From positions 1 to 64,000 of the forward strand of contig NZ_JAJFNK010000003.1 in NCBI RefSeq assembly GCF_021739485.1: 64,000 nucleotides of DNA, given 5' to 3'. The translations under genes and the position numbers were made by a program. This document shows positions 50,919 through 59,571 of this stretch, one piece after another. The stretch's first letter is position 1. The number at the start of each line of letters is the position of its first letter. The notes below the pieces were generated by a model that worked only from the letters and a program-made list of their open reading frames with translations, did not search any database and had not been told where the DNA came from. Source of the stretch: Alicyclobacillus tolerans (GTDB lineage: Bacteria > Bacillota > Bacilli > Alicyclobacillales > Alicyclobacillaceae).

Positions 50919-53198
50919 GTGCAGTTGAATTTGTTGCTAAACGAGTGGCGTCGTACGCCTGCTTTCCTAGACCAGGTGAGCCATTGGCAGGTTGAGCCTG
51001 CCCGGTTGCCTCGCTACCGCGACATTCCCGGCTGGGTGCACCAAGATGTCGTTTCTGCACTTGATCAACGGGGTGTCCGGCAACTGTACTCGCATCAAGA
51101 AGAAGCATTGGGCTGTGTGCATGCCGGTAAGGATGCCATGGTGGTAACGCCCACGGCGAGCGGTAAAACCTTGTGTTACAATGTCCCGGTTTTGGACGCC
51201 ATCTGCAAGGACCCGCAGGCGAGAGCTTTATACCTGTTTCCGACCAAAGCTCTGTCCCAGGACCAAGTGGCTGAGCTCAACGGTTTGGCGGCCAATCTGA
51301 CGGTTCAGGTGAACTCATATACGTACGACGGGGATACCCCGATGAACATCCGCCAAAAAATCCGGGAAGCGGGCCACATCGTGGTCACCAACCCAGACAT
51401 GCTGCACGCCGCCATTTTGCCGCACCACACCAAGTGGCTGAGGCTGTTTGAAAACCTCAAATTCATCGTGATCGACGAAGCGCACATCTACCGCGGCGTT
51501 TTTGGCAGCCATGTGGCGAACGTAATGAGACGGCTGCTTCGGATTTGTGAATTTTACGGGAGTCGTCCGCAGTTTGTTTTGAGTTCCGCCACGGTTGCCA
51601 ATCCCAACGAGTTGGGATTGGAATTGACGGGCCGCGAGATGACCGTGATATCCGAGTCTGGGGCTCCCAGTGGCGAGCGTCACACGCTGTTTTACAACCC
51701 GCCCGTGGTCAATCCCCAATTGGGAATTCGAAGGTCTTCCTTGCAGGAGGCCCGACGCATTGCGAGACGGCTGCTTGCCGAAGACATTTCGACGATCGCG
51801 TTTGTGAAGACCCGAACTCAAGTGGAAGTTTTGGCATCGTACTTGAAAAACGACGCCCCGTTAAGACTCGCAGGGAAAGTGGTGGGCTACCGCGGGGGTT
51901 ATTTGCCCAATGAACGGCGACAGATTGAACGGGATTTGCGATCGGGGGAAATTCGGGCGGTCGTCAGTACCAATGCGTTGGAACTGGGAATTGACATCGG
52001 CTCGCTGGAAGCTGCCATCAGCGTAGGGTATCCGGGATCGATTGCTTCGCTCCGTCAGCAAAGTGGACGGGCCGGTCGCAGACAGGGGCTTTCCGTAGCC
52101 ATTTACGTGGCGAATTCCTCCGCGCTGGACCAGTATGTTGCAGCTCATGCGCAGCAAGTGCTGGCGAGTTCGCCCGAGGCTGCCCGGGTGTATCCTGACA
52201 ACCTTTTGATTTTGACGGACCATTTGAAGTGCGCTGCCTACGAGCTGCCGTTTTCGGAATTGGAACAGTTTGGGGTCGAGACAACCTCGGAACTGTTGGA
52301 ATACCTCGCTAGTCACCGCGTACTGCACAAGGGTGGAGACGACAAGTACTATTGGATGTCTGACGCTTTGCCGAGTCACAGCATCTCTCTGCGCAGCGCG
52401 GCGCAAGACAACGTCGTGGTGATTGACACGAGTGCTGCAAAACCCCGGGTTATTGGAGAAACTGACCGGTTCAGCGCCTTAACCACGCTGCATGAAGAAG
52501 CGATTTACCTTCATCAATCGCGATCGTATCAAGTCGAAAAGCTCGACCTGGAAAACGGCAAAGCGTTCGTCCGGCCGGTAGAATCGGATTACTACACCGA
52601 TGCAGAACTGGCAGTCCGGCTGCGGGTCTTGGACACATTTTTCGAGACTGCAGGGGTTGCCGGCGAACGACACCACGTTGGCGAAGTCATGGTCAACGCT
52701 GTACCGACGCTGTTCAAGAAGATCAAATTCGAAACCCATGAAAACCTCGGCTGGGGAAAAATTCACCTGCCAGAAGCGGAACTGCACAGCGTGGGGTATT
52801 GGTGCACGTGGAACAAGGAGGACTTTTCCTGGAGCAACCAAGCGTGGGAATCTGCGCTGCTTGCCGTCTCACATCTGTTGCGCAATGCGGCGGCGTTATA
52901 CTGCATGTGTTCCCCTTCAGATATCCACTCGTCGGTGGCAATCCGGGACCTCATGGATGCCAAGCCGGCGGTGTACTTGTACGATGCCTATCCAGGCGGG
53001 GTTGGGCTTGCAGAACGCGTGTACCGCAAGGTTGAAGACGTATATGCGTGCGCCCTGGAAATGATCGACGAATGTCCATGCGATTCGGGTTGTCCTTCTT
53101 GCGTCGGACCCCAGCAAGGGTCAGAGAATCCAAAGCGGCTTGCCAGGCAGTTAATTCAAGGTGTTCTGTCTGGGCAAAAAGCCAGCACAGAGGTTTGA
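50919..53198 (+). CDS. mrfA: MrfA (YprA) DNA-repair helicase
   Basis: This is a 759-residue superfamily 2 helicase. Motif I TPTASGKT is at 77-84, motif Ia FPTKALSQDQ, motif II VIDEAHIYRG, motif III LSSATVANP, and motifs V-VI STNALELGIDIGSLEAAISVGYPGS and QQSGRAGRR. The C-terminal DUF1998-type region has a four-cysteine cluster CPCDSGCPSC. In B. subtilis MrfA with MrfB repairs mitomycin C damage. GTG 50919 follows GGGAG. It ends 3 bases before mrfB. Confidence 0.93.
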   Translation: MQLNLLLNEWRRTPAFLDQVSHWQVEPARLPRYRDIPGWVHQDVVSALDQRGVRQLYSHQEEALGCVHAGKDAMVVTPTASGKTLCYNVPVLDAICKDPQARALYLFPTKALSQDQVAELNGLAANLTVQVNSYTYDGDTPMNIRQKIREAGHIVVTNPDMLHAAILPHHTKWLRLFENLKFIVIDEAHIYRGVFGSHVANVMRRLLRICEFYGSRPQFVLSSATVANPNELGLELTGREMTVISESGAPSGERHTLFYNPPVVNPQLGIRRSSLQEARRIARRLLAEDISTIAFVKTRTQVEVLASYLKNDAPLRLAGKVVGYRGGYLPNERRQIERDLRSGEIRAVVSTNALELGIDIGSLEAAISVGYPGSIASLRQQSGRAGRRQGLSVAIYVANSSALDQYVAAHAQQVLASSPEAARVYPDNLLILTDHLKCAAYELPFSELEQFGVETTSELLEYLASHRVLHKGGDDKYYWMSDALPSHSISLRSAAQDNVVVIDTSAAKPRVIGETDRFSALTTLHEEAIYLHQSRSYQVEKLDLENGKAFVRPVESDYYTDAELAVRLRVLDTFFETAGVAGERHHVGEVMVNAVPTLFKKIKFETHENLGWGKIHLPEAELHSVGYWCTWNKEDFSWSNQAWESALLAVSHLLRNAAALYCMCSPSDIHSSVAIRDLMDAKPAVYLYDAYPGGVGLAERVYRKVEDVYACALEMIDECPCDSGCPSCVGPQQGSENPKRLARQLIQGVLSGQKASTEV

Positions 53199-53201
53199 AC
53201 G

Positions 53202-54590
53202 ATGCCGCGCAGCCTGTTTGAACGCCTGCAGGCGCTGGAGAAGTCGGTGGGTCGTCAGAAGCCGTCGCCGCCGGTCGATCCGGAACCTTTGCGTCCAGAG
53301 CTTTTCAGCCAAGACGATGCGGCCGTCTCGGCTGCGACCCTGGAAGACTTGACGTTACAGCGATTGAGGTCAGAGTGCGACGACTTGGAAAGTAAAGACT
53401 TGCAGCTTATTCAAAACGACTTGGGCTCACTGGGATTTCGCCGCGTTCGCGGTGACGCAGGAGGGGATTACTGGCTCAGGGAGCTGCGGTTTGACCTGCT
53501 GTCGATGCACGGCGGACGCCGCTTTGCCGATGTTTTGAACTGCGAACTGGCCATAGTGGCCAAGGCGGTGAAACTTCCTGATGTCCCGCGGCACCTTCGC
53601 TTTTACGACACAGAAACGACGGGATTGGGGACAGGTGCCGGCACGTTCCCGTTTTTACACTCCATCGGTGAAGTAGAACAGGACGAGTTTGTCGTTTATC
53701 AGTATTTTTTAGAAGAATACAGTGCGGAACAGGACATGCTCAATGCGGTCCTCAGGCACTTTCTAGTACCCGATGCCGCGGTCGTCACATTCAACGGAAA
53801 ATCGTTCGACTGGCCGTTGCTCCAGAGTCGGTTGGTGATGCACAGGCTGTCGCTTTTGGAACCCCCGGATCACATCGACTTGCTCTACCCAAGCCGCCGG
53901 TTTTGGCGCAAAGCGCTCGGACGGGTGTCGCTGGCAAACCTGGAACAGCACGTCCTAGGCATGACGCGCGTGGACGACCTTCCCGGCAAAGAGGCGCCCG
54001 GTCGCTACTTTGCGTTTGTCGAGGAAAAAGACCCGGGTCTGATTGAACCCGTGTTTGAACACAACGCGACAGACGTTTGCACCCTGGTAACCCTGCTCTG
54101 CGTATTAGCGGACAAGTTAAGCGAAAAGCAAACCCCCTCTGGAGTTGAGGATTTCCTTGCGTTGGCCCGGTGGTACGATGAATGGCAGGAACATACGCAG
54201 GCGGATCGTTGCTACGTGGCGGCGGCAAGATGTCCAGACGCAGACTGGAGGGCACTTTGGCTCCACAGCCTTCGTTTAAAGCGGCGGGGGGACTGGGAAG
54301 AAGCCGCAAAGGTCTGGCGGGAAATGTTCAACCGGTTCCCTTGGACGATACAACCAGCAGTCGAACTGGCGAAATTGGCGGAGCACCGGAAACGGGAATT
54401 GGCAGAGGCGCAGGACTGGACACAGAAGGCTCTAGAACGAAGCCTCGTCTTTGCCCGACTACCCGTTTCAACGGGAGCCTCTGAAACCCAAACCGCATTG
54501 CACAGCGAGATCCGTTTCGCCTTGCAGCACCGGTTGTCGAGAATTCGCGACAAAATCCAAAAGGCGGCAGCAAAGGCCGATTCGCAATAA
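53202..54590 (+). CDS. mrfB: MrfB (YprB) exonuclease
   Basis: The 462-residue product has an RNase H-like (DEDD) exonuclease domain: D136/E138 in FYDTETTGLG, then VVTFNGKSFDWPLLQSR, and HNATDVCTLVTL. A TPR-like helical C-terminus follows (FLALARWYDEWQEHTQADRCYVAAARCP ... WLHSLRLKRRGDWEEAAKVWREMF). It is the partner of MrfA and probably degrades DNA near crosslinks. ATG 53202 follows AGAGGTTT right after the mrfA stop, so the pair is translated together. Confidence 0.92.
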   Translation: MPRSLFERLQALEKSVGRQKPSPPVDPEPLRPELFSQDDAAVSAATLEDLTLQRLRSECDDLESKDLQLIQNDLGSLGFRRVRGDAGGDYWLRELRFDLLSMHGGRRFADVLNCELAIVAKAVKLPDVPRHLRFYDTETTGLGTGAGTFPFLHSIGEVEQDEFVVYQYFLEEYSAEQDMLNAVLRHFLVPDAAVVTFNGKSFDWPLLQSRLVMHRLSLLEPPDHIDLLYPSRRFWRKALGRVSLANLEQHVLGMTRVDDLPGKEAPGRYFAFVEEKDPGLIEPVFEHNATDVCTLVTLLCVLADKLSEKQTPSGVEDFLALARWYDEWQEHTQADRCYVAAARCPDADWRALWLHSLRLKRRGDWEEAAKVWREMFNRFPWTIQPAVELAKLAEHRKRELAEAQDWTQKALERSLVFARLPVSTGASETQTALHSEIRFALQHRLSRIRDKIQKAAAKADSQ

Positions 54591-54731
54591 TTGGACTGCA
54601 CTGGTCGCCAAACGCCGGAGCGGTTATTTAAGACAGGTTTCTCGCTTGCTTGTAGAGGTATACTGGAGTTACAGACAGTTCTGCCACTTGTGGCCTCCAG
54701 TGAACTTTTTTATGAAGGGAGTGGATCGGGT

Positions 54732-55373
54732 TTGGAATTTGTGGGATTTGCACAAGCGGATTTTGAGGTGTTTAGCGTTCCTGGGCTCGAACCCAGGATG
54801 GAAGCGCTAAAAGCGAACCTGCGTCCCAAGCTGGTCCAACTCGGACAAGACTTCGAACAAACCCTGACAGAGTTGACAGGCCGCCCGATGTACGCCCACG
54901 TGGCGAAACACGCCCGGAGGACCGTCAACCCTCCGAACGACAGTTGGGTAGCATTTGGACACGACAAGAGAGGCTATAAAAAACACCCTCATTTTCAAAT
55001 TGGCGCTTGGGAGACCCATGCCTTTGCCACATTTGGCTTGATATACGAATCGCTGCAGCGACGGGCGTTCGCGCAGCAGTTGATTCACCACGCTTCTGAC
55101 GTCATAGCGCGCATTCCGGATTGGTATGTCTGGATTCCGGACCACACCAATCCCTTGGCGTTAAGCGCACGTGAAGTGGACGAGAGAAAACTCGTGGAAC
55201 TTGCGAACAGGTTGGCCCAAACCCGGCAAGGCGAACTTTTGACCGGCATCCAGATTCCGCAAGAAAAAGCTGTACAGATGACGGCTCAGGAATTCGAGCT
55301 GGCAGTGACAGATTGTTTTCAGGTGTTGCTCCCGCTTTACCACATGGCTTTGACTGAAGTGGTTCCATCCTGA
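54732..55373 (+). CDS. DUF1054 protein (YktB-like)
   Basis: The 213-residue product matches the DUF1054 family: FAQADFEVFSVPGLEPRMEALKANLRPKLVQLG, then MYAHVAKHARRTVNPPNDSWVAFGHDKRGYKKHPHFQIGAWETH. The start TTG 54732 follows AAGGGAGTGG; the frame stays open to 54591 but that part lacks family similarity. B. subtilis YktB is of unknown function. It is in the same orientation as mrfAB with a gap of about 140 bases. Confidence 0.88.
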   Translation: MEFVGFAQADFEVFSVPGLEPRMEALKANLRPKLVQLGQDFEQTLTELTGRPMYAHVAKHARRTVNPPNDSWVAFGHDKRGYKKHPHFQIGAWETHAFATFGLIYESLQRRAFAQQLIHHASDVIARIPDWYVWIPDHTNPLALSAREVDERKLVELANRLAQTRQGELLTGIQIPQEKAVQMTAQEFELAVTDCFQVLLPLYHMALTEVVPS

Positions 55374-55418
55374 ATCTTGCCTGAATCTTGAAATTTTGAA
55401 TTCGGAGGTTGTTCGATC

Positions 55419-55991
55419 TTGAAGACGCGCGAAGAAGCTTTACAGTTGCTCGAAGAATACACGCAAAGCGAATCCCTTTTGCGGCACGCCTTCGCAGTGG
55501 AGGCGGCGATGCGCGCATACGCAAAGAAATTCGGAGAAGACGAAGAGAGATGGGGAATTACGGGTTTGCTGCACGACTTTGACTACGAACGCTATCCGAC
55601 GCCCGAGGAACACACCATAGTGGGCGCTCGCATCCTCGCCGAACATGGGTACCCGGAAGACGTCATTTATGCCATTCGTGCGCACGCCGATTACAATGGC
55701 CTGGTACGGGACAGCATGATGGCCAAGGCCCTTTACGCATGTGACGAAATCTCGGGATTCGTCATGGCTGTCGCCATGGTTCGCCCATCCCGGAGCCTTG
55801 CGGATGTTGAAGTCAAAAGCGTGAAAAAGAAGTTAAAGGATAAAGCGTTTGCAAAAGGCGTGCACCGCGAAGACGTATACCAAGGAGCCGAAGAACTCGG
55901 CGTCGACTTGGACGAGCACATCGCATTTGTGATTGAAGCCTTAAAGGGTATCGCGAAGGATCTTGGACTCGACGGTGAGCAAACCGCATAA
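55419..55991 (+). CDS. HD-domain hydrolase
   Basis: This 190-residue HD protein has H22 in SLLRHAFAVEAAM, HD in GLLHDFDYERYP, HTIVGARIL and D in YACDEISG, the four metal ligands of the fold. Such small HD proteins are phosphohydrolases with unknown substrates, often acting on nucleotides. TTG 55419 follows GGAGGT. Confidence 0.82.
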   Translation: MKTREEALQLLEEYTQSESLLRHAFAVEAAMRAYAKKFGEDEERWGITGLLHDFDYERYPTPEEHTIVGARILAEHGYPEDVIYAIRAHADYNGLVRDSMMAKALYACDEISGFVMAVAMVRPSRSLADVEVKSVKKKLKDKAFAKGVHREDVYQGAEELGVDLDEHIAFVIEALKGIAKDLGLDGEQTA

Positions 55992-56062
55992 CATCTGGAA
56001 GGGCAAGTTGATTGTTGGCGAACCCTCCAGACATCCTATTGATTGGAATTTGGGGTGAAGCA

Positions 56063-57490
56063 GTGAAAATTCACCTTCTGCACGTGAATGACGTGCACAG
56101 CCAGCTTGAAAATTACATGCGCCTTGGACACCAGTTGCGGGAAGTGAGAAACCGCCTGAAGCGCCAAGGTCAGTTTGTGATAACCGTAGACATAGGAGAC
56201 GCGTTGGATAGGGTAAGACCTGAAACCGAAGCTACGTGCGGGCATGTCAATGCTGCCATGATGGCGGCACTCGGGGTTGACGCATGGATCTTTGGAAACA
56301 ACGAAGGATTGACCATCCCGGTCGAAGAATGGGGCAATCTGGTCACACGGGCGAATACGACGGCCTTTGGAACGAACTTGCAACAAGAATCCGGCAAACC
56401 GTTTCCTTTTTTTCGCGACTCCTTGATTGTGCAAGAAAGAGGCGTGAAAATCGGGTTCTTTGGGTTGACTCCAGATTACGTACTCCCGTACGGGGTGCTG
56501 GGAGTCAGACCGTTGGCCCCGTTTGCCAAGGCTCAAGAAGCCGTGGCTGATTTGCGCAGACAAGGCTGTCAAGTCGTCGTTTTGCTTTCGCACCTGGGAT
56601 TGTACGCCGATCGCCAGTTGGCCGCTGCTGTACCTGGCATCGACCTCATTCTGGGCGGTCATACGCACCACTTTTTAAGTGCCGCCGAGCAGCATGCGGG
56701 GACTGCTGTGTTTCAATCTGGAAAGCATGCGGTGACGTTTGGGCATACCGTGATCGATTTCGACGAGCAACGAGGGCAAGTCGCCGGGATCGAGTGCAAA
56801 CCGGTTGAAGTGGACCCGCAGGGGCCATACGACCAGCAAATGCTGTCGGCTTACCGGGGCTATTTGCCGGATATTGAAGAACGCTTGTCGGCACCCGTCG
56901 TGTTTTTACCGGAACGCCTTCCCGTCAACTTCGACAGGGAGTCCCTATTGGCGAATGTGCTGGCGGACGCCATGTTCGAAGAAAGTCCGTGCGATTTAGG
57001 TCTGGTCATGACGGGTTCGCTGACTGCAAGTTTACTGGTTGGCTGGGTAGAAATGAGACACGTTCTCGGGGCGTGTTCCACACCGACCCGGCCGCTGGCA
57101 ATGACCTTAACTGGGAGAGAAATTCGGTCTATCCTTGCGAAATCGATTCAGCCGGAGTTTTACAATAAAACGGGTTTCGGCTATGGATTCCGAGGGTCAG
57201 TGGTAGGGTACATGGCGATGGCTAACGCTACGGCCGAAGTTGAGGTTCGAAATGGAACCAGAAGTTTGGGAGAAGTTACGGTGGGTGGCGAACCTTTAGA
57301 CCCTCATCGGGATTACCGGCTCATCACCAGCGAATACCTTTGGCTTTCTTCAGTATTTGAGGAATTCAAGAATGGCCGCCACATTGTCTACCAAAAACCA
57401 CTGGTGCGGGAGTTGCTGCTCGACAGGCTGAAACGAGACGATTTCCTCGATTTGGCGAAACACTCCAGGTATGAGGTCTCGCACGGATAA
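56063..57490 (+). CDS. yunD: 5'-nucleotidase/2',3'-cyclic phosphodiesterase family protein (YunD-like)
   Basis: The 475-residue protein starts MKIHLLHVNDVHSQLENY with no signal peptide, so it is cytoplasmic. The metallophosphoesterase core has HVNDVHS, VDIGDALDR, GNNE, LSHLG and GGHTHH. The C-terminal 5'-nucleotidase domain has MTGSLTASLL and the substrate-binding FGYGFRG. GTG 56063 follows GGGGTGAAG; an in-frame start at 56012 is less likely. It resembles B. subtilis YunD. Confidence 0.88.
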   Translation: MKIHLLHVNDVHSQLENYMRLGHQLREVRNRLKRQGQFVITVDIGDALDRVRPETEATCGHVNAAMMAALGVDAWIFGNNEGLTIPVEEWGNLVTRANTTAFGTNLQQESGKPFPFFRDSLIVQERGVKIGFFGLTPDYVLPYGVLGVRPLAPFAKAQEAVADLRRQGCQVVVLLSHLGLYADRQLAAAVPGIDLILGGHTHHFLSAAEQHAGTAVFQSGKHAVTFGHTVIDFDEQRGQVAGIECKPVEVDPQGPYDQQMLSAYRGYLPDIEERLSAPVVFLPERLPVNFDRESLLANVLADAMFEESPCDLGLVMTGSLTASLLVGWVEMRHVLGACSTPTRPLAMTLTGREIRSILAKSIQPEFYNKTGFGYGFRGSVVGYMAMANATAEVEVRNGTRSLGEVTVGGEPLDPHRDYRLITSEYLWLSSVFEEFKNGRHIVYQKPLVRELLLDRLKRDDFLDLAKHSRYEVSHG

Positions 57491-57586
57491 CCCTTTTGCG
57501 AGTTTTTGCACCTCGCGCAAGGACATGCTGGGGGTGTCCCTTGCAGGGTCCCGGTGAAAATACAGGAACATGAAGGATGGTTGGCA

Positions 57587-58345
57587 ATGGCCCTGCTGTC
57601 GCGCGCAAATACGCGCAGAATGCTCGCTAAGCTCGCAGAAGCGTATCCCGACGCAAAGTGTGCGCTGAACTTTCGCAACCCCTTTGAACTTTTGATTGCT
57701 ACCATGTTGTCCGCACAATGCACCGATGAGCGGGTCAACATGGTGACCCAAAGTCTTTTTGCAAAATATCCGCGCCCTGAGGACTACGCGGCACTTACAC
57801 CGGAGATACTACAAAAAGACATCAAACAACTGGGCTTATTTCGGACAAAGTCTGAAAATATTATTGCTACTTGCAAGCTGTTGCTAGAAAAGTACCATGG
57901 GCAAGTCCCAACATCCCGCGACGATCTGGTCGATTTACCCGGTGTTGGGCGCAAAACTGCAAACGTGGTGCTGTCAAACGCTTTCGGAATGCCTGCTCTG
58001 GCCGTTGACACGCACGTCAAACGCGTCGCGAATCGCATAGGTCTGGCGAATAGTATGAATCCGGAAACCGTGGAGGCCGAGGTGTGTTCCCGGATTCCTG
58101 AAGAGCTTTGGTCACCCGCGCATCACTGGCTGATACACCATGGGAGAAGGGTTTGCTCTGCGCGCAGTCCAAAGTGCGAGCAGTGCCTAGTATCTGAGTT
58201 CTGCCAGTACTATAAACGTTTGCAAAAGGAAACCAAACTTCAGAAGAAGGTTTTAGAAAGTGAGAAGACTGTCAAGGAAAAACACAAATCCAGGTCGTCG
58301 GACAAAACGACCTCTACAGCGAATGCAGCGAAGTCGTCCAATTGA
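57587..58345 (+). CDS. nth: Endonuclease III
   Basis: The 252-residue protein has the helix-hairpin-helix LPGVGRKTANVVLSNAFGMPALAVDTHV with catalytic Lys123 and Asp141, and a 4Fe-4S cluster C190-x6-C197-x2-C200-x5-C206. A Lys/Ser-rich tail of about 40 residues (KETKLQKKVLESEKTVKEKHKS) is unusual and may bind DNA. It removes oxidised pyrimidines and cuts the AP site. ATG 57587 follows GAAGGATGG. Confidence 0.95.
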   Translation: MALLSRANTRRMLAKLAEAYPDAKCALNFRNPFELLIATMLSAQCTDERVNMVTQSLFAKYPRPEDYAALTPEILQKDIKQLGLFRTKSENIIATCKLLLEKYHGQVPTSRDDLVDLPGVGRKTANVVLSNAFGMPALAVDTHVKRVANRIGLANSMNPETVEAEVCSRIPEELWSPAHHWLIHHGRRVCSARSPKCEQCLVSEFCQYYKRLQKETKLQKKVLESEKTVKEKHKSRSSDKTTSTANAAKSSN

Positions 58346-58366
58346 CACAAAGACGAATCGCACCGT

Positions 58367-58672
58367 TTACGAAGGGACGTGAGGTTCGTAGGTTCCTTCA
58401 GGGGTGCGCCGCAAAGGCTGCTTGCAGTGACTGCAGGCGTCGAACTCCCCGGTCAACCTGGTTCTACGTCCGCAGCGGGGGCACTCAATCGTCTTTATGC
58501 TGGGATTGACAGGACCAAAGCGGAAGTAGATCAGGATACCCGCCAGGACGCCGATGCTGCCCACTGGGAGCAAGTACGGAATCAGGGATTTGTTGTAAAC
58601 GCCGGCGTACATCACAAAAAATCCGCCAAACATGAAGACGAGTCCCCAGTTTCGCCATTTAGTTGAATTCAT
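58367..58672 (-). CDS. ygzB: UPF0295 (YgzB-like) membrane protein with zinc ribbon
   Basis: On the minus strand ATG 58672 follows AAAGGTCG. The 101-residue protein has two N-terminal helices (WGLVFMFGGFFVMYAGVY; LIPYLLPVGSIGVLAGILIYFRF) and a C-terminal zinc ribbon CPRCGRRTRL...CSHCKQPL. This is the UPF0295 layout of B. subtilis YgzB, function unknown. ATG 58693 is in frame but lacks a ribosome site. Confidence 0.82.
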   Translation of the reverse strand: MNSTKWRNWGLVFMFGGFFVMYAGVYNKSLIPYLLPVGSIGVLAGILIYFRFGPVNPSIKTIECPRCGRRTRLTGEFDACSHCKQPLRRTPEGTYEPHVPS

Positions 58673-58782
58673 AGCACCACGACCTTTACCCATACGGTGA
58701 AATTAAGGGTGTTCTATTTCCACGGATGTGTCCAATGCCCAATTGAGCGGTATTTTTCCCGCCATCTATCGTATACATTCTG

Positions 58783-58810
58783 TTGTCCAATGTCTATCGA
58801 TTTATAAAAT
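58783..58810 (+). promoter_or_regulatory. Possible promoter of the YpmS-like gene
   Basis: TTGTCC (58783-58788), a 16-base spacer and TAAAAT (58805-58810), just before a GGGAGGG ribosome site. Confidence 0.4.
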
Positions 58811-58833
58811 GCAGCGATGGGAGGGAAAGTGTG

Positions 58834-59433
58834 TTGTGGAAGAAGGCGTTCGTTGTGTTGCTGTCGCTCAACCTTTTGGTGATTGTAGGTTTGACGGCGT
58901 TATGGGGAAGCCTTCCTAAGGCATCTCAGTCCTCGTACCCTGGGGTGACTGCAGGTGCATCGAATCAGCAACCGGCAACCGTTCAACTGGCAGTAGGACA
59001 AAACGCTATCAACGCCTATCTACAGTATGCCTTATCTCAACAAAAGGATGTAAAAAATGTCCTCTCATCGGCTCAGATACAGTTTGGAAACGCCTGGACT
59101 GTCAACGCCGGATTTAAATTGAGCGACAGAGTGGTCCCCTTTGACATGGTGTTTACTCCAACGGTTCAAAACGGAAACTTACAGCTCGCTCTGCAAAGTG
59201 CCAACATGGGGCAACTTCCCATTCCGACCGCCGCCTTGGTGTTCGTGTTTCGCCGCCTTCCATGGCCAAATTGGATTACTGTGGATCCGTCGACGGACGC
59301 TTTGGACTTGAACTTCACCAAACGGCCTCAGAACCCTTATGGTGTTTCCATCGTCGGCTACTCTCCGCAAACCCGTCTGCTCACTCTGAAGGTATCGATA
59401 TTGCCCAAGGACCTCCCGAAACCGAAAGCCTAA
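58834..59433 (+). CDS. ypmS: YpmS-like DUF2140 protein
   Basis: The 199-residue protein starts at TTG 58834 (GTG 58831 is possible) behind GGGAGGG. It has one N-terminal helix (FVVLLSLNLLVIVGLTALWG) and an extracellular beta domain: VQLAVGQNAINAYLQYAL, FDMVFTPTVQNGNLQLALQSANMGQLPIPTAALV and a TLKVSILPKDL end. That is DUF2140, as in B. subtilis YpmS. Function is unknown. Confidence 0.75.
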   Translation: MWKKAFVVLLSLNLLVIVGLTALWGSLPKASQSSYPGVTAGASNQQPATVQLAVGQNAINAYLQYALSQQKDVKNVLSSAQIQFGNAWTVNAGFKLSDRVVPFDMVFTPTVQNGNLQLALQSANMGQLPIPTAALVFVFRRLPWPNWITVDPSTDALDLNFTKRPQNPYGVSIVGYSPQTRLLTLKVSILPKDLPKPKA

Positions 59434-59453
59434 TGGGCGTTCCTGCCTGCCGC

Positions 59454-59476
59454 ATGGCACTCCTGCCTCATGCCAT
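59454..59476. other. Small inverted repeat before the germinant receptor operon
   Basis: ATGGCA (59454-59459) pairs with TGCCAT (59471-59476). It lies between the YpmS-like gene and the ger operon and may be a weak terminator or operator. No sigma-G-like promoter was clear in 59434-59571. Confidence 0.35.
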
Positions 59477-59571
59477 TCCTGAAATGAAAGACTCGCAATC
59501 CCTCGCCGCATGTACGAGCCGAGAATAAAGCCTGTTGCCCCGTCGCAAGCTATTCCCAAAACAGGGCGGGG

